A stretch of 64,000 nt of DNA. Origin: Bacteroidota bacterium. Its GTDB lineage: Bacteria > Bacteroidota > Bacteroidia > Chitinophagales > Chitinophagaceae. The stretch's first letter is position 1, and each line of letters starts with the position of its first letter. The notes beneath the pieces are model-generated. The model worked only from the letters and a program-made list of their open reading frames with translations. It was not told the origin of the DNA and did not search any database. The DNA lies in contig JAFDXX010000007.1 in assembly GCA_018267705.1 (NCBI GenBank), positions 186,001-250,000 on the forward strand, written 5' to 3'. The position numbers and the translations under genes were made by a program. Shown here one piece after another: positions 25,368 through 34,132 of this stretch.

Positions 25368-26477
25368 TTATTTGTAAGTTGCTATTGTATAGTTGTTACG
25401 GTTTACTGAACCCTCTTTAATTAAAGCGTTAATATTTTTGTTTGAACCAGCGTTTGATATATTATTTTTTGCAAACATATATTTCTGTAATACAAACATT
25501 TGTGGTTTATCGGTTCCATAAACGGGTTGAATAGATAATGAATAATTATACCACCAAGATCCCGCAGCCCAATAATTACCACTTATTTTTTCTTCACTTA
25601 AATAAGCCAAGAATTTATCTAATACTTTAAGCCACCTGTTATCATAACTAGGTACACCAAACTCACCCACTATTCCTTTTTTATTGTTTCTTTTTAACCA
25701 TTCAACAAAAGGTCTAACTCTATCAATACCTATATTATCATAAGCTCCATCATAACTATAATCGTGGTGATATCTACCCGATCTGTCACTATCAAAATAA
25801 CAGTGAGCATCATAAATAATTTTGTTGCTAGGATCTTTTAAATATTTAAGATTATCGCTATACTTTACCCAATCTATAGGGTTAGAATAATCATCTCCGG
25901 CTATAATAATACTTTTTGTTTTTTCAACTTCTCTAATACCATCTATAGCCCATTGTGCCGATGCAGCCCATGTATAACCCATCATATCGTGTGGTTCACT
26001 CATTATATTAAAAGCATATACGTTTCCGTAAGGTGCAAAAGTGGCTGCTAATTCTTTCCATATTTCTTTATAGTGTTGACGTGTTACTTGCGGGCTGCCA
26101 ATAATGTAATCTTGTCCATACATTTTAAATCTACCAAAATTGTGCATACTTAAAATAACCTTCATTCCTTTTTGAGAACAAGTAGTAACTATTTTTTTCA
26201 ACTCATTTATTTCATCTCTTTCTATAGGCCCGCCGGGGGTATGTTGTATGCGTTCCCACCTGAAAGGAACATTTACCACTTTAAAACCTTTCAATGCAAA
26301 ATATCCGATTTCTTTAGCATCGGGATAAATATAATCTACCCCGCGTATGCCGGGCATTTTGTTCTCGCCAAACTCTCCACCACAAAGGTGTACGCCTAAT
26401 GGTAAATAAGTACTTTGCGACTTTACACTAATAAATACAATGGAAAATAGAATAAACGGTATTACACGGTTTTTCAT
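25368..26477 (-). CDS. GH5 family endoglucanase-like glycoside hydrolase
   Basis: A 369-residue secreted GH5 enzyme. A signal peptide covers residues 1-20 (MKNRVIPFILFSIVFISVKS). The catalytic domain shows FRWERIQHTPGG (about 72-84), ILSMHNFGRF, the acid/base Glu161 in NIMSEPHD and the nucleophile Glu272 in VGEFGVPSYD. Activity on beta-1,4-glucan or related polysaccharide is likely. It has no T9SS sorting domain; the tail (INALIKEGSVNRNN) is short and polar, so the enzyme is probably periplasmic. It is the intact paralogue of the gene 81 bases downstream. The start at 26477 gives a normal signal peptide; 26486 adds three residues. Confidence 0.9.
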   Translation of the reverse strand: MKNRVIPFILFSIVFISVKSQSTYLPLGVHLCGGEFGENKMPGIRGVDYIYPDAKEIGYFALKGFKVVNVPFRWERIQHTPGGPIERDEINELKKIVTTCSQKGMKVILSMHNFGRFKMYGQDYIIGSPQVTRQHYKEIWKELAATFAPYGNVYAFNIMSEPHDMMGYTWAASAQWAIDGIREVEKTKSIIIAGDDYSNPIDWVKYSDNLKYLKDPSNKIIYDAHCYFDSDRSGRYHHDYSYDGAYDNIGIDRVRPFVEWLKRNNKKGIVGEFGVPSYDNRWLKVLDKFLAYLSEEKISGNYWAAGSWWYNYSLSIQPVYGTDKPQMFVLQKYMFAKNNISNAGSNKNINALIKEGSVNRNNYTIATYK

Positions 26478-26658
26478 AGCACCCATAGGAATTATTGGTT
26501 TATTAATATTGGATAAACTGCCTTAACAGTAGTACGAAAGTAAGTACCTATGCTGAAATAAACAAATTTTATGTAGCCGGTTTGCTTTAATAGCCAATTT
26601 CTATATTTAACTTTAAACTACTGCTAAAACTTTTCTTTAAAAATTTATCTTCATTACT

Positions 26659-27753
26659 ATGTTTCAAAAAAGCCTTTCTTATTTTAAAAAATTGAACCCC
26701 ATTGCAGCCGAACGCACTAAAGAAATATTAGCCATTAACCCAACCGTTATTCCTGAAAGAATAGACAGCACAACAGCAAAAGTTACCGTATATGAATTTA
26801 ATGCCCAAGTATTTACAGAACATTTATTTAACTCAACCAAAAGCTGTCAGCGTTTTACAAATTCAAACACTACCCAATGGATAAACATTGAAGGAATTAA
26901 TAAACAAGAAGTTGAAAAAATATGCACGCAGTTTAATATACATTATTTAGTTGCCGAAGATATTTTAAGCATAGGGCAACGCCCCAAAACAGATGAAATT
27001 AATAACCATTTATTTTGTTTGTTACACATGTTATATTTTAACGAAACAACTATAGCATTAGAAACAGAACAAATAAGTATTGTATTAGGTAGCCATTACG
27101 TTATTAGTTTTCAGGAAGATGCTTTAAGAGATGTATTTAACGGCTTACGCGAAAAAATGAAAACAGCATCAACCAAATTAAGACAAAGCGGTGCAGACTA
27201 TTTATGCTACGCTTTAATTGATTGTATTGTAGATAATTATTTTATTGTGATGGAAAAACTGGGTGATAAAATTGAACTATTAGAAGAAGAAATTATACGA
27301 AGCCCAACAACCAAAAGCCTTGCAAAAATAAACCAACTGCGAAAAGAATTAATTGTACTTAAACGAAACATAGCCCCCGTAAGAGAATTAGTAAACGGAT
27401 TTATTAAAAGTGAAAGTAATTTGTTAAGTGATAATATTACCAAATATTTTAAAGATGTGTACGACCATGTAATTCAAGCCAATGATTTAGTTGAAAACTA
27501 TAGAGACATGATGATTACCATGCAAGATCTTTATATTAACCAAGTTAATTTAAGAATGAATGAAGTAATGAAAGTAATGACCATTGTAACCTGCTTATTA
27601 GCACCGGCCACAGTAATTGGCGGAATATTTGGAATGAACTTTGAAATTATTCCCTATCTGCACAACCGTTATGGTTTTTTTATTGCAGTAGGTTTAATGT
27701 TACTAATACCCGTTTGGATGATTTATGTTTTTAGAAAACGAGGATGGTTTTAA
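26659..27753 (+). CDS. corA: CorA-type magnesium/divalent cation transporter
   Basis: Pentameric inner-membrane Mg2+ (or Co2+/Ni2+) channel. The 364-residue protein has the long N-terminal cytoplasmic alpha/beta domain, helical stalk (about 190-300, with LIDCIVDNYFIVMEKLGDKIELLEEE), and two C-terminal membrane helices, the first ending in the invariant GMN motif (IFGMNFEI, about 325-332) with a periplasmic loop HNRYG and a second helix FFIAVGLMLLIPVWMIYVF. The C-terminus RKRGWF is basic. The tRNA-Lys gene follows 52 bases later on the same strand with its own -7 box. Confidence 0.94.
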   Translation: MFQKSLSYFKKLNPIAAERTKEILAINPTVIPERIDSTTAKVTVYEFNAQVFTEHLFNSTKSCQRFTNSNTTQWINIEGINKQEVEKICTQFNIHYLVAEDILSIGQRPKTDEINNHLFCLLHMLYFNETTIALETEQISIVLGSHYVISFQEDALRDVFNGLREKMKTASTKLRQSGADYLCYALIDCIVDNYFIVMEKLGDKIELLEEEIIRSPTTKSLAKINQLRKELIVLKRNIAPVRELVNGFIKSESNLLSDNITKYFKDVYDHVIQANDLVENYRDMMITMQDLYINQVNLRMNEVMKVMTIVTCLLAPATVIGGIFGMNFEIIPYLHNRYGFFIAVGLMLLIPVWMIYVFRKRGWF

Positions 27754-27771
27754 ATAAAAATAGTTTTCAAT

Positions 27772-27779
27772 TACATTTG
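27772..27779 (+). promoter_or_regulatory. -7 element for tRNA-Lys
   Basis: TACATTTG fits TAnnTTTG and lies 26 bases before the tRNA. The upstream -33 box is not clear. Confidence 0.45.
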
Positions 27780-27805
27780 CAACTTATTTATTTACAAGAA
27801 AGAAT

Positions 27806-27878
27806 GACTCCGTAGCTCAGTTGGTAGAGCTACTGACTCTTAATCAGTAGGTCCAGGGTTCGAGTCCCTGCGGGGTCA
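27806..27878 (+). tRNA. tRNA-Lys (anticodon CTT)
   Basis: A 73-base cloverleaf. The acceptor arm is gactccg/cggggtc with discriminator A, the D arm gctcagttggtagagc, the anticodon stem ACTGA/TCAGT with loop CTCTTAA (anticodon CTT, reads AAG), and the T arm cagggttcgagtccctg. CCA is not encoded. It lies between corA and the AraC-regulator gene. Confidence 0.97.
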
Positions 27879-28026
27879 CTTTAATAATTATAAAATACAT
27901 TTACAATAAATAATTTATACGCTCTCTGTTTTTCATTCTAACTTAAAAACATATTAATACAAATTAGCACGCATTAATATAAAAATAATATATCAAACAC
28001 TTCACGCTGCATAGTGCATAATGCCA

Positions 28027-28869
28027 TCACATTAATTTTCGAAACGAACTTGGTATCACTTTTTTCTTTTTTAAAAATACTCTGTTAAAATAGTTTAACG
28101 ATTCAAAACCCGAATCAAACGCAATTTTTGAAATAGGATAATCTGTTTCAATTAATAGCTGGCAGGCATACGCAATGCGTATTTCATTTACATAATCAGA
28201 AAAAGTTTTTCCGCTGGCTCTTTTAAAATATTTACAAAATGCACTTTTTGATAAATGAATTAATGCTGCAGCTTTTTTTAATGAAATATTTTTTTTGTAT
28301 TCATGTTGCACATACTGAAATACTTTATTAATACGGTGTTGGTTTGTAATACCTTTTAATGGTTTTATTGATGTAGTTAATATGGTTTTGCTTTTTGAAG
28401 CAGAAAGATGAAGCAATAATTGAATTAATAATAAAAACTTTTCTGCATACGCTTCATTAATCATTTTTTGCATTAACAATAAATAATTATCTTTTTTAGG
28501 TGGTGTGAATTGAATGCCTTTTTCTGCTTTTTGTAAAACTTTTTTTATCGCTTTTAATTCATCAAACTGCAATATAGATTCGGCAAATTTTGTTGAGAAT
28601 TGAATAACAATAGCTTGGCAATTTTGATTTCTTTTTTTATCGCTTATCCATGTGTGTGGAATATCGGGGCCTAATAAAACAAAATCTCCGGGAGAAAAAG
28701 ATTCGTAAACATTGCCAACCAATCTTTTCCCTTTTCCTTTTATAATATAAGTTAATTCATATTCAGGATGATAATGCCAAAAAAATTCGAATGAAGATTC
28801 TTTTATTTCATAGCAAATGAAAGATTGATTTTCTTTTCGAGATGATAATTTTTCTAACTGTGCTCTCAT
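28027..28869 (-). CDS. AraC family transcriptional regulator
   Basis: A 280-residue regulator. The N-terminal half is a cupin sensor domain (FEFFWHYHPEYELTYIIKG, FSPGDFVLLGPDIPHTW), and the C-terminal 100 residues hold two helix-turn-helix units (KNISLKKAAALIHLSKSAFCKYFK, and YPISKIAFDSGFESLNYFNRVF). The start at 28869 (MRAQLEKL) is chosen because longer readings overlap the glucosidase gene. It lies 11 bases after the alpha-glucosidase gene and is probably in its operon, so it is the likely regulator of the alpha-glucoside genes here. Four ATAGTA/TACTAT boxes upstream (30653-30751) are possible sites, but this is inference. Confidence 0.9.
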   Translation of the reverse strand: MRAQLEKLSSRKENQSFICYEIKESSFEFFWHYHPEYELTYIIKGKGKRLVGNVYESFSPGDFVLLGPDIPHTWISDKKRNQNCQAIVIQFSTKFAESILQFDELKAIKKVLQKAEKGIQFTPPKKDNYLLLMQKMINEAYAEKFLLLIQLLLHLSASKSKTILTTSIKPLKGITNQHRINKVFQYVQHEYKKNISLKKAAALIHLSKSAFCKYFKRASGKTFSDYVNEIRIAYACQLLIETDYPISKIAFDSGFESLNYFNRVFLKKKKVIPSSFRKLM

Positions 28870-28880
28870 TTTACATTCGG

Positions 28881-30569
28881 CTAATTTAATTTTAGAATTA
28901 CTGCCTGCCATGGTTGCAAACAAAGCCGATTATTTGAAAGAGTAGATGTGGTGTTATAATTATTTATCAGTTCTGTTACATTATTAATATTAAAAGGAAA
29001 AATAAATTCATTTTTTTCATCGGAAAAATTTAAAACCGTTACTATTTTTTCGTTATCAAAACTTCGAGTAAATGCAAATATTTTTTCATCTTCTTCTGCC
29101 AACAATTCATAATCTCCGTAAACAAGCGTAGGTGTTGCTTTTCGTAATGCAATCATTTTGCGTACATAATGAAGAATGCTATCAGGGTTTTCTTCTGCCA
29201 ATGCCACATTTATTTCATTGTAATTAGGGTTTATTTTAAGCCAAGGCGTTCCGTTTGTAAACCCTGCATTTAAACTATTATTCCATTGAATGGGTGTACG
29301 ACTGTTTTCTCTGGAAACTTCTTTTTGTGCATTAATAAATGCTTCGGTATTTTGACCTGTAGCAGCAAGATGCTTATAATAATTAATAGTATGAATATCT
29401 CTATAATCTTCAATATTATCAAAGCGAATATTATTCATACCAATTTCATCTCCCTGATATATATAAGGAATGCCTCTCATACTAAGTAAAAATGTAAATA
29501 GCAATTTTGAAGATTCTTTTCTATAAACAGTATCGTTTCCAAAACGGCTTACCATTCGGCTTTGATCGTGTGTGGTAAAATAGGTAGTGCCCCAACCATC
29601 GGTTTTAAATACATCATTCCATTTAGTAAAAACTTTTTTTAAATCAGATAGTTTTCTATTTGTTGCATCAGGATAGTATAAATTATTTTTATCTCGCCCC
29701 CAATTAGCATGATCAAAATGATAAAGTGTTTGTAATTCTTTTCGTTCTGCTGCCGTAAAAAGTAATGCTTGCTCCGGTGCTATGCCTGATGCTTCACCAA
29801 CAGTCATTATATCATACTTGCTAAAAACTTCAAGATTCATTTCTTGAATATAATTGTGAAGAAGAGGGCCGGATGCATAATAATTTATAAAATCACTTTC
29901 ATATTTTTCAGAGATAATAGGGAAATTGGTATCTTTTGATATAAAAGTAAATGCATCTAACCGAAAACCATTCACGCCTTTATCAAGCCAAAACCGCATC
30001 ATACTATACATTTCTTTTCTTACAGTAGCATTATCCCAATTTAAATCGGGTTGTTTTCTACTGAAATAATGTAAGTAATAACTATTAGTTAATGCATCAT
30101 AAGTCCATGCACCTTCTTCATGAAAAAGACTGAAACGTTTTGGAGGAACTCCATTTTCTGCAGGCCACCAATGATAGTAATTTCGGTAAACATTATTGCG
30201 GCTGCTTCTGCTTTGTTTAAACCATTCATGTTCATCGCTTGTATGGTTTAAAACCAAATCAACAATAAGTTTAATACCGCGTGCATGTAAGCCTTTTAGC
30301 AATTCTTCAAAATCTTCCATTGTTCCCATTTCGGGCATTATGTTTTTGTAATCACTTACATCATACCCCATATCATCATTGGGCGAAGAAAAAATCGGAT
30401 TTAACCATATAACAGTTATTCCCAATTTTTCTAAATAATCTAACTTAGAAATTATTCCTTTAATATCTCCAATTCCATCACCATTAGAGTCTTTAAAACT
30501 TCTCGGATATATTTGATAAACGATGGCTTCTTTCCACCATTCTTTTTTTTCTTTAATTTTTGAATACAT
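28881..30569 (-). CDS. GH13 alpha-glucosidase / oligo-1,6-glucosidase
   Basis: A 562-residue cytoplasmic GH13 enzyme without signal peptide. Conserved regions: DLVLNHTSDEHEWF (104-117), nucleophile Asp205 in GFRLDAFTF, acid/base Glu259 in MTVGEASG, and the stabilising Asp335 in FTTHDQSR. The opening KEAIVYQIYPRSFKDSNGDGIGD matches the oligo-1,6-glucosidase/trehalose-6-phosphate hydrolase/alpha-glucosidase group, and the C-terminal beta domain is complete. It hydrolyses alpha-glucosides such as isomaltose, sucrose or maltose. It is divergent from the PhyH-TIM-barrel-GH13-MFS operon, with which it forms a utilisation island. Confidence 0.92.
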   Translation of the reverse strand: MYSKIKEKKEWWKEAIVYQIYPRSFKDSNGDGIGDIKGIISKLDYLEKLGITVIWLNPIFSSPNDDMGYDVSDYKNIMPEMGTMEDFEELLKGLHARGIKLIVDLVLNHTSDEHEWFKQSRSSRNNVYRNYYHWWPAENGVPPKRFSLFHEEGAWTYDALTNSYYLHYFSRKQPDLNWDNATVRKEMYSMMRFWLDKGVNGFRLDAFTFISKDTNFPIISEKYESDFINYYASGPLLHNYIQEMNLEVFSKYDIMTVGEASGIAPEQALLFTAAERKELQTLYHFDHANWGRDKNNLYYPDATNRKLSDLKKVFTKWNDVFKTDGWGTTYFTTHDQSRMVSRFGNDTVYRKESSKLLFTFLLSMRGIPYIYQGDEIGMNNIRFDNIEDYRDIHTINYYKHLAATGQNTEAFINAQKEVSRENSRTPIQWNNSLNAGFTNGTPWLKINPNYNEINVALAEENPDSILHYVRKMIALRKATPTLVYGDYELLAEEDEKIFAFTRSFDNEKIVTVLNFSDEKNEFIFPFNINNVTELINNYNTTSTLSNNRLCLQPWQAVILKLN

Positions 30570-30652
30570 ATATTCTGCTATAATTTTTCTATTTGTAAAT
30601 TATTATTACAAAATGGCAAGTAAACAAAGATGAATAATTTTTTATTAGCTTA

Positions 30653-30751
30653 TACTATATTATTTAAACATAGTACTATTAAAATAATAAATGGAAATAT
30701 AGTATTATAAATTGAAACTACGGTGCTAATATTAACCAACTGCCTATAGTA
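30653..30751. promoter_or_regulatory. Cluster of ATAGTA/TACTAT boxes in the divergent sugar-gene promoter
   Basis: Within 99 bases the hexamer ATAGTA or its complement occurs at 30653, 30670 (inside the perfect 10-base palindrome ATAGTACTAT, 30670-30679), 30699 and 30746. The region separates the glucosidase and PhyH genes, where a shared regulator would bind. The AraC protein is a candidate. It is an AT-rich region, so chance repeats are possible. Confidence 0.35.
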
Positions 30752-30777
30752 GCTTTATTTTATTAAAACACATTTAT

Positions 30778-31608
30778 ATGACTACAGTACCATCCTCTGT
30801 TCTTGCATTTCTTCAACATCCTTATTTAATAACACAAGAACAAATTGATTTTTATGAAAAAAACCGTTACATTAAGTTAAAAGGTGTTTTTAACGAAGAA
30901 ACCCTTCAGTTTTTTAATCCTGTAATTAGTGAGCAAGTAACAAAAATGAATACGGTAAATACTTCACTAGAAAACAGATCTACTTATGGTAAAGCTTTTC
31001 TTCAATTATTTAATCTTTGGCAAGAAAATGAAGCCATAAAAGAATTAGTATTTAGTAAACGTTTAGCAAAAATTGCAAGCGATTTAATGCAAACTTCAGG
31101 TGCAAGATTATATCACGATCAGGCTTTATTTAAAGAAGGAGGAGGAGGTATTACACCTTGGCATGCCGACCAATACTATTGGCCACTTCAAACAGATAAA
31201 ACAGTTACCGCATGGATGCCTTTACAGGCTACACCTTTAGAATTGGGACCACTTGAGTTTAGTGCAGGCAGCCATCAAATTGTTGAAGGAAGAGATTTAG
31301 AAATTAGCGATGAAAGTGAAATTGCTATACAACAAAAACTTAAAGTAACAAGCTTTAAACATATAATAGAACCCTACGAAGCAGGAGAGGTTAGTTTTCA
31401 TTCAGGTTGGGTATTTCATAGAGCAGGAGCCAATACTACCAACTCTATGCGAAAAGTGATGACAGTTATTTACATGGATAAAGAAATGACATTAAAAAAT
31501 CCTGACAATAAAAATCAAATTGCAGATTGGAACGCATGGTGTCCGGGTGCTGAGCCGGGTAAAATTATCAACACTCCGCTTAACCCGGTTTTGTATGCTT
31601 CAAATTAA
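30778..31608 (+). CDS. Phytanoyl-CoA dioxygenase (PhyH) family protein
   Basis: A 276-residue Fe(II)/2-oxoglutarate-dependent hydroxylase. The iron-binding facial triad is visible: His129 and Asp131 in PWHADQYYW, and a distal His in FHSGWVFHRAGAN (about 214). Arg225 in NSMRKVMTVIY would bind 2-oxoglutarate. In bacteria this family hydroxylates compatible solutes, amino acids or sugar-derived metabolites; substrate here is unknown. It is the first gene of a four-gene operon with a TIM-barrel epimerase-like protein, a secreted GH13 enzyme and a sugar transporter, so it may act on the aglycone or a sugar derivative released from an alpha-glucoside (inference). Confidence 0.88.
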   Translation: MTTVPSSVLAFLQHPYLITQEQIDFYEKNRYIKLKGVFNEETLQFFNPVISEQVTKMNTVNTSLENRSTYGKAFLQLFNLWQENEAIKELVFSKRLAKIASDLMQTSGARLYHDQALFKEGGGGITPWHADQYYWPLQTDKTVTAWMPLQATPLELGPLEFSAGSHQIVEGRDLEISDESEIAIQQKLKVTSFKHIIEPYEAGEVSFHSGWVFHRAGANTTNSMRKVMTVIYMDKEMTLKNPDNKNQIADWNAWCPGAEPGKIINTPLNPVLYASN

Positions 31609-31619
31609 ATTCATTTACT

Positions 31620-32510
31620 ATGCCGCTTAAAACAATATCAAGTAATGAATTAAATATTAATCAAAAAATAAACATAAAATATATCTGTCCTTTTTGGGGG
31701 CAAGAACATGCAGAAGCAAATATTTTTATTAATAATGTAATAGAAAATAATTTTCAAGGTATTGAAATTCATTTACCCGAATCGAAAATATTTATTGATA
31801 GTTTTATTAAAAGAATAAATGATGTATATAATAAGAATATTGATTTTGCTTTTATTCCTCAGCAACTAACAAATCCCGAAAATGAAAAGGTGGAAGTTTA
31901 TATAAAAAAAGTAAAAAACAAATTACTTGAACTCACAACATATCAACCAACATTTATTAATTCTCATACAGGAAAAGATTATTATTCATTTGATGACAAT
32001 TGCCGTGTTATTGAAGCTTGCATGAATATTAGCAGCAAAACCGGAGTAAAAATTTTGCATGAAACACATCGTGGCAGATTTTCTTTTCATACCACTTCTT
32101 TAATTCCCTATCTTGAAAAATTTCCGGAGATTGAATTAACGGGCGATTTTTCTCATTTCTGTACCGTATCAGAAAGTTTATTAAATGATCAACAACATTT
32201 TCTAGAAAAAATTATTCCGCATATATCATACATTCACGCAAGAATAGGACACGAGCAAGCACCACAAGTTAATGACCCCTTTGCACCCGAATGGAAAAAT
32301 CATTTAGCACAATTTAAACAATGGTGGAATAAAATATTAGTGCATAATATTAAGCAAGGAAAAAAAGATTTTATGATTTGTACCGAATTTGGACCTACCC
32401 CCTATATGCCCTGTTTACCCTATACCCAACAACCGGTTTCAAATCAATGGCAAACCAATATTAAAATGAAAAAATATTTACAAGAAAATTTTAAAGAAAT
32501 TACTTCATGA
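31620..32510 (+). CDS. Xylose-isomerase-like TIM-barrel sugar isomerase/epimerase family protein
   Basis: A 296-residue protein of the AP-endonuclease-2/xylose-isomerase TIM-barrel superfamily. Typical strand-end metal-ligand positions appear as FQGIEIHLPE, INSHTGKDY, KILHETHRGRFSF, LTGDFSHFCTVSES, YIHARIGHE and CTEFGPTPYMP; the Glu, Asp, His and Glu in these motifs form the usual metal site. Members isomerise or epimerise sugars and keto-acids. It starts 11 bases after the PhyH stop and its own last codons overlap the next start by four bases (ATGA), so all are one operon. Exact substrate is unknown. Confidence 0.82.
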   Translation: MPLKTISSNELNINQKINIKYICPFWGQEHAEANIFINNVIENNFQGIEIHLPESKIFIDSFIKRINDVYNKNIDFAFIPQQLTNPENEKVEVYIKKVKNKLLELTTYQPTFINSHTGKDYYSFDDNCRVIEACMNISSKTGVKILHETHRGRFSFHTTSLIPYLEKFPEIELTGDFSHFCTVSESLLNDQQHFLEKIIPHISYIHARIGHEQAPQVNDPFAPEWKNHLAQFKQWWNKILVHNIKQGKKDFMICTEFGPTPYMPCLPYTQQPVSNQWQTNIKMKKYLQENFKEITS

Positions 32511-34090
32511 AAAAATTTATCAATTCAATTTTGATGAATAAAATTATTTTAATTACTGTTTTGTTTTTAACCGGCATTACCAATACAAATGCACAAACAA
32601 ATAACCACACAAAACAAAAAGGAGAAATTATTTATCATGTATTTCAACGCAGCTTTTATGATAGCAATGGCGATTTACATGGCGACTTAAACGGCTTACG
32701 CCAAAAATTAGATTATTTACAAAACTTAGGAGTTACTTCCATATTACTTCTTCCTTTATATGAAGCCGATTGCTACCATAACTATTTTGCCAACAATTTT
32801 GAAAAAATTGATTCCAAATACGGAACCATGAACGATTATATTGCTTTGGTAAAAGAAATTCATAAAAAAGGTATGAAAATATATCTTGATATGGAAACGC
32901 AATATGTTACAGAAAAACATAAATGGTGGAAAGATGCAGTAGGTAATCTTAAATCTCCTTACAGTAATTATATTTTATTTCAAGATGCCGCCCATACAAA
33001 ACCCGAAACAATGGTGTTTGGTTTAACAGAACTAAACAGTTATGACGGAAGCAAAATAAAAGTTACCACAGTTAATTTAAAAAGTAAAGAGGTATTAGAT
33101 TATAATATAAAATTATTTTCATTTTTTGCAGACCCCAATAAAGATGGAAAGTTTGATGATGGTGTAGATGGTTTTAGGCTTGACCATACTATGGATAATT
33201 TAGACAAAAAGCCAACACTTACAAATTTACTTACAGAGTTTTGGTTGCCATTAATTAAAAAATTAAAAGCATTAAACGGAAATATAAAGTTTATGGCAGA
33301 ACAAGCCGAGTGGCGTGATCTTGGTTTTGATTATTTTGAAAAAGCAGATATTGATAGAGTATTTGCATTTGGATTAAGAGGAGCCATATTATCTTTTAAA
33401 AAACAAGGAATTATTAAAATGGCAGATACTCTTTTCAAATCAACTCCAAAAGGAAAAGAACAAATTGTTTTTATTGAAAATCACGATATGGATCGTTCGG
33501 CTACTGTTTTAAAAGGTGATTCAAGTAAAGAACGAGTAGCTGCCGCCCTTTCATTACTAATTGGTGGAGTGCCCTCTATTTACTACGGACAAGAAATTGG
33601 AATGTGTGGGCATGGCGGTTTTGGTTTATTTGGAAATACAGACGGCAACGATATTCCAACACGTGAAGCATTTGAATGGTATAAATCGGGAACCGGAAAA
33701 GGTATGGCACTTTGGTATAAAAATACAGGCCCATGGTGGGATCATACAAACATAAAACCCAATGATGGTATTTCTTTAGAAGAACAACAAAACAATAAAA
33801 ATTCATTATTTAATTTCTATAAACAAATAATTAGTCTTCGTAAAAACAATAGTGCTTTATCAATAGGTAATTATCAAAATGCAGAGAACGATAATAATTA
33901 TGTATTCAGTTTTACAAGACAAGCAGAGAAAGAGAAAGTTTTAGTAGCCGTAAACCTTTCAAACGAAAATCAAACAGTAAATATAAAATCTTCAAACGCA
34001 AAATATATTCCCCTATATGGCACAACAAAAATTAATACTAGTAATTTTAAATTAACTCCATATGAAATTATGGTGTGGAAGATTCAATAA
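32507..34090 (+). CDS. Secreted GH13 alpha-amylase-family enzyme
   Basis: A 527-residue protein with an N-terminal signal (residues 1-29). The GH13 barrel has catalytic Asp226 in GFRLDHTMDN, Glu265 in FMAEQAEW and Asp327 in IENHDMDR. Conserved region I, normally DxxxNH, reads DMETQY (128-133), so the invariant Asn and His are Gln132 and Tyr133; this predicts altered -1 subsite geometry. A C-terminal beta domain follows (about 445-527). It is likely periplasmic and may process a non-standard alpha-glucoside for the transporter encoded next. The start overlaps the previous gene. Confidence 0.87.
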   Translation: MKKFINSILMNKIILITVLFLTGITNTNAQTNNHTKQKGEIIYHVFQRSFYDSNGDLHGDLNGLRQKLDYLQNLGVTSILLLPLYEADCYHNYFANNFEKIDSKYGTMNDYIALVKEIHKKGMKIYLDMETQYVTEKHKWWKDAVGNLKSPYSNYILFQDAAHTKPETMVFGLTELNSYDGSKIKVTTVNLKSKEVLDYNIKLFSFFADPNKDGKFDDGVDGFRLDHTMDNLDKKPTLTNLLTEFWLPLIKKLKALNGNIKFMAEQAEWRDLGFDYFEKADIDRVFAFGLRGAILSFKKQGIIKMADTLFKSTPKGKEQIVFIENHDMDRSATVLKGDSSKERVAAALSLLIGGVPSIYYGQEIGMCGHGGFGLFGNTDGNDIPTREAFEWYKSGTGKGMALWYKNTGPWWDHTNIKPNDGISLEEQQNNKNSLFNFYKQIISLRKNNSALSIGNYQNAENDNNYVFSFTRQAEKEKVLVAVNLSNENQTVNIKSSNAKYIPLYGTTKINTSNFKLTPYEIMVWKIQ

Positions 34091-34132
34091 CAATACGTTT
34101 ATACGAACAGATTATAACATCTAACTCATCAC

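Noticed and set aside
30570..30777. Small ORF or RNA in the divergent sugar-gene intergenic region
   Set aside because: No open frame of useful length or stable hairpin is visible; only repeated ATAGTA boxes.
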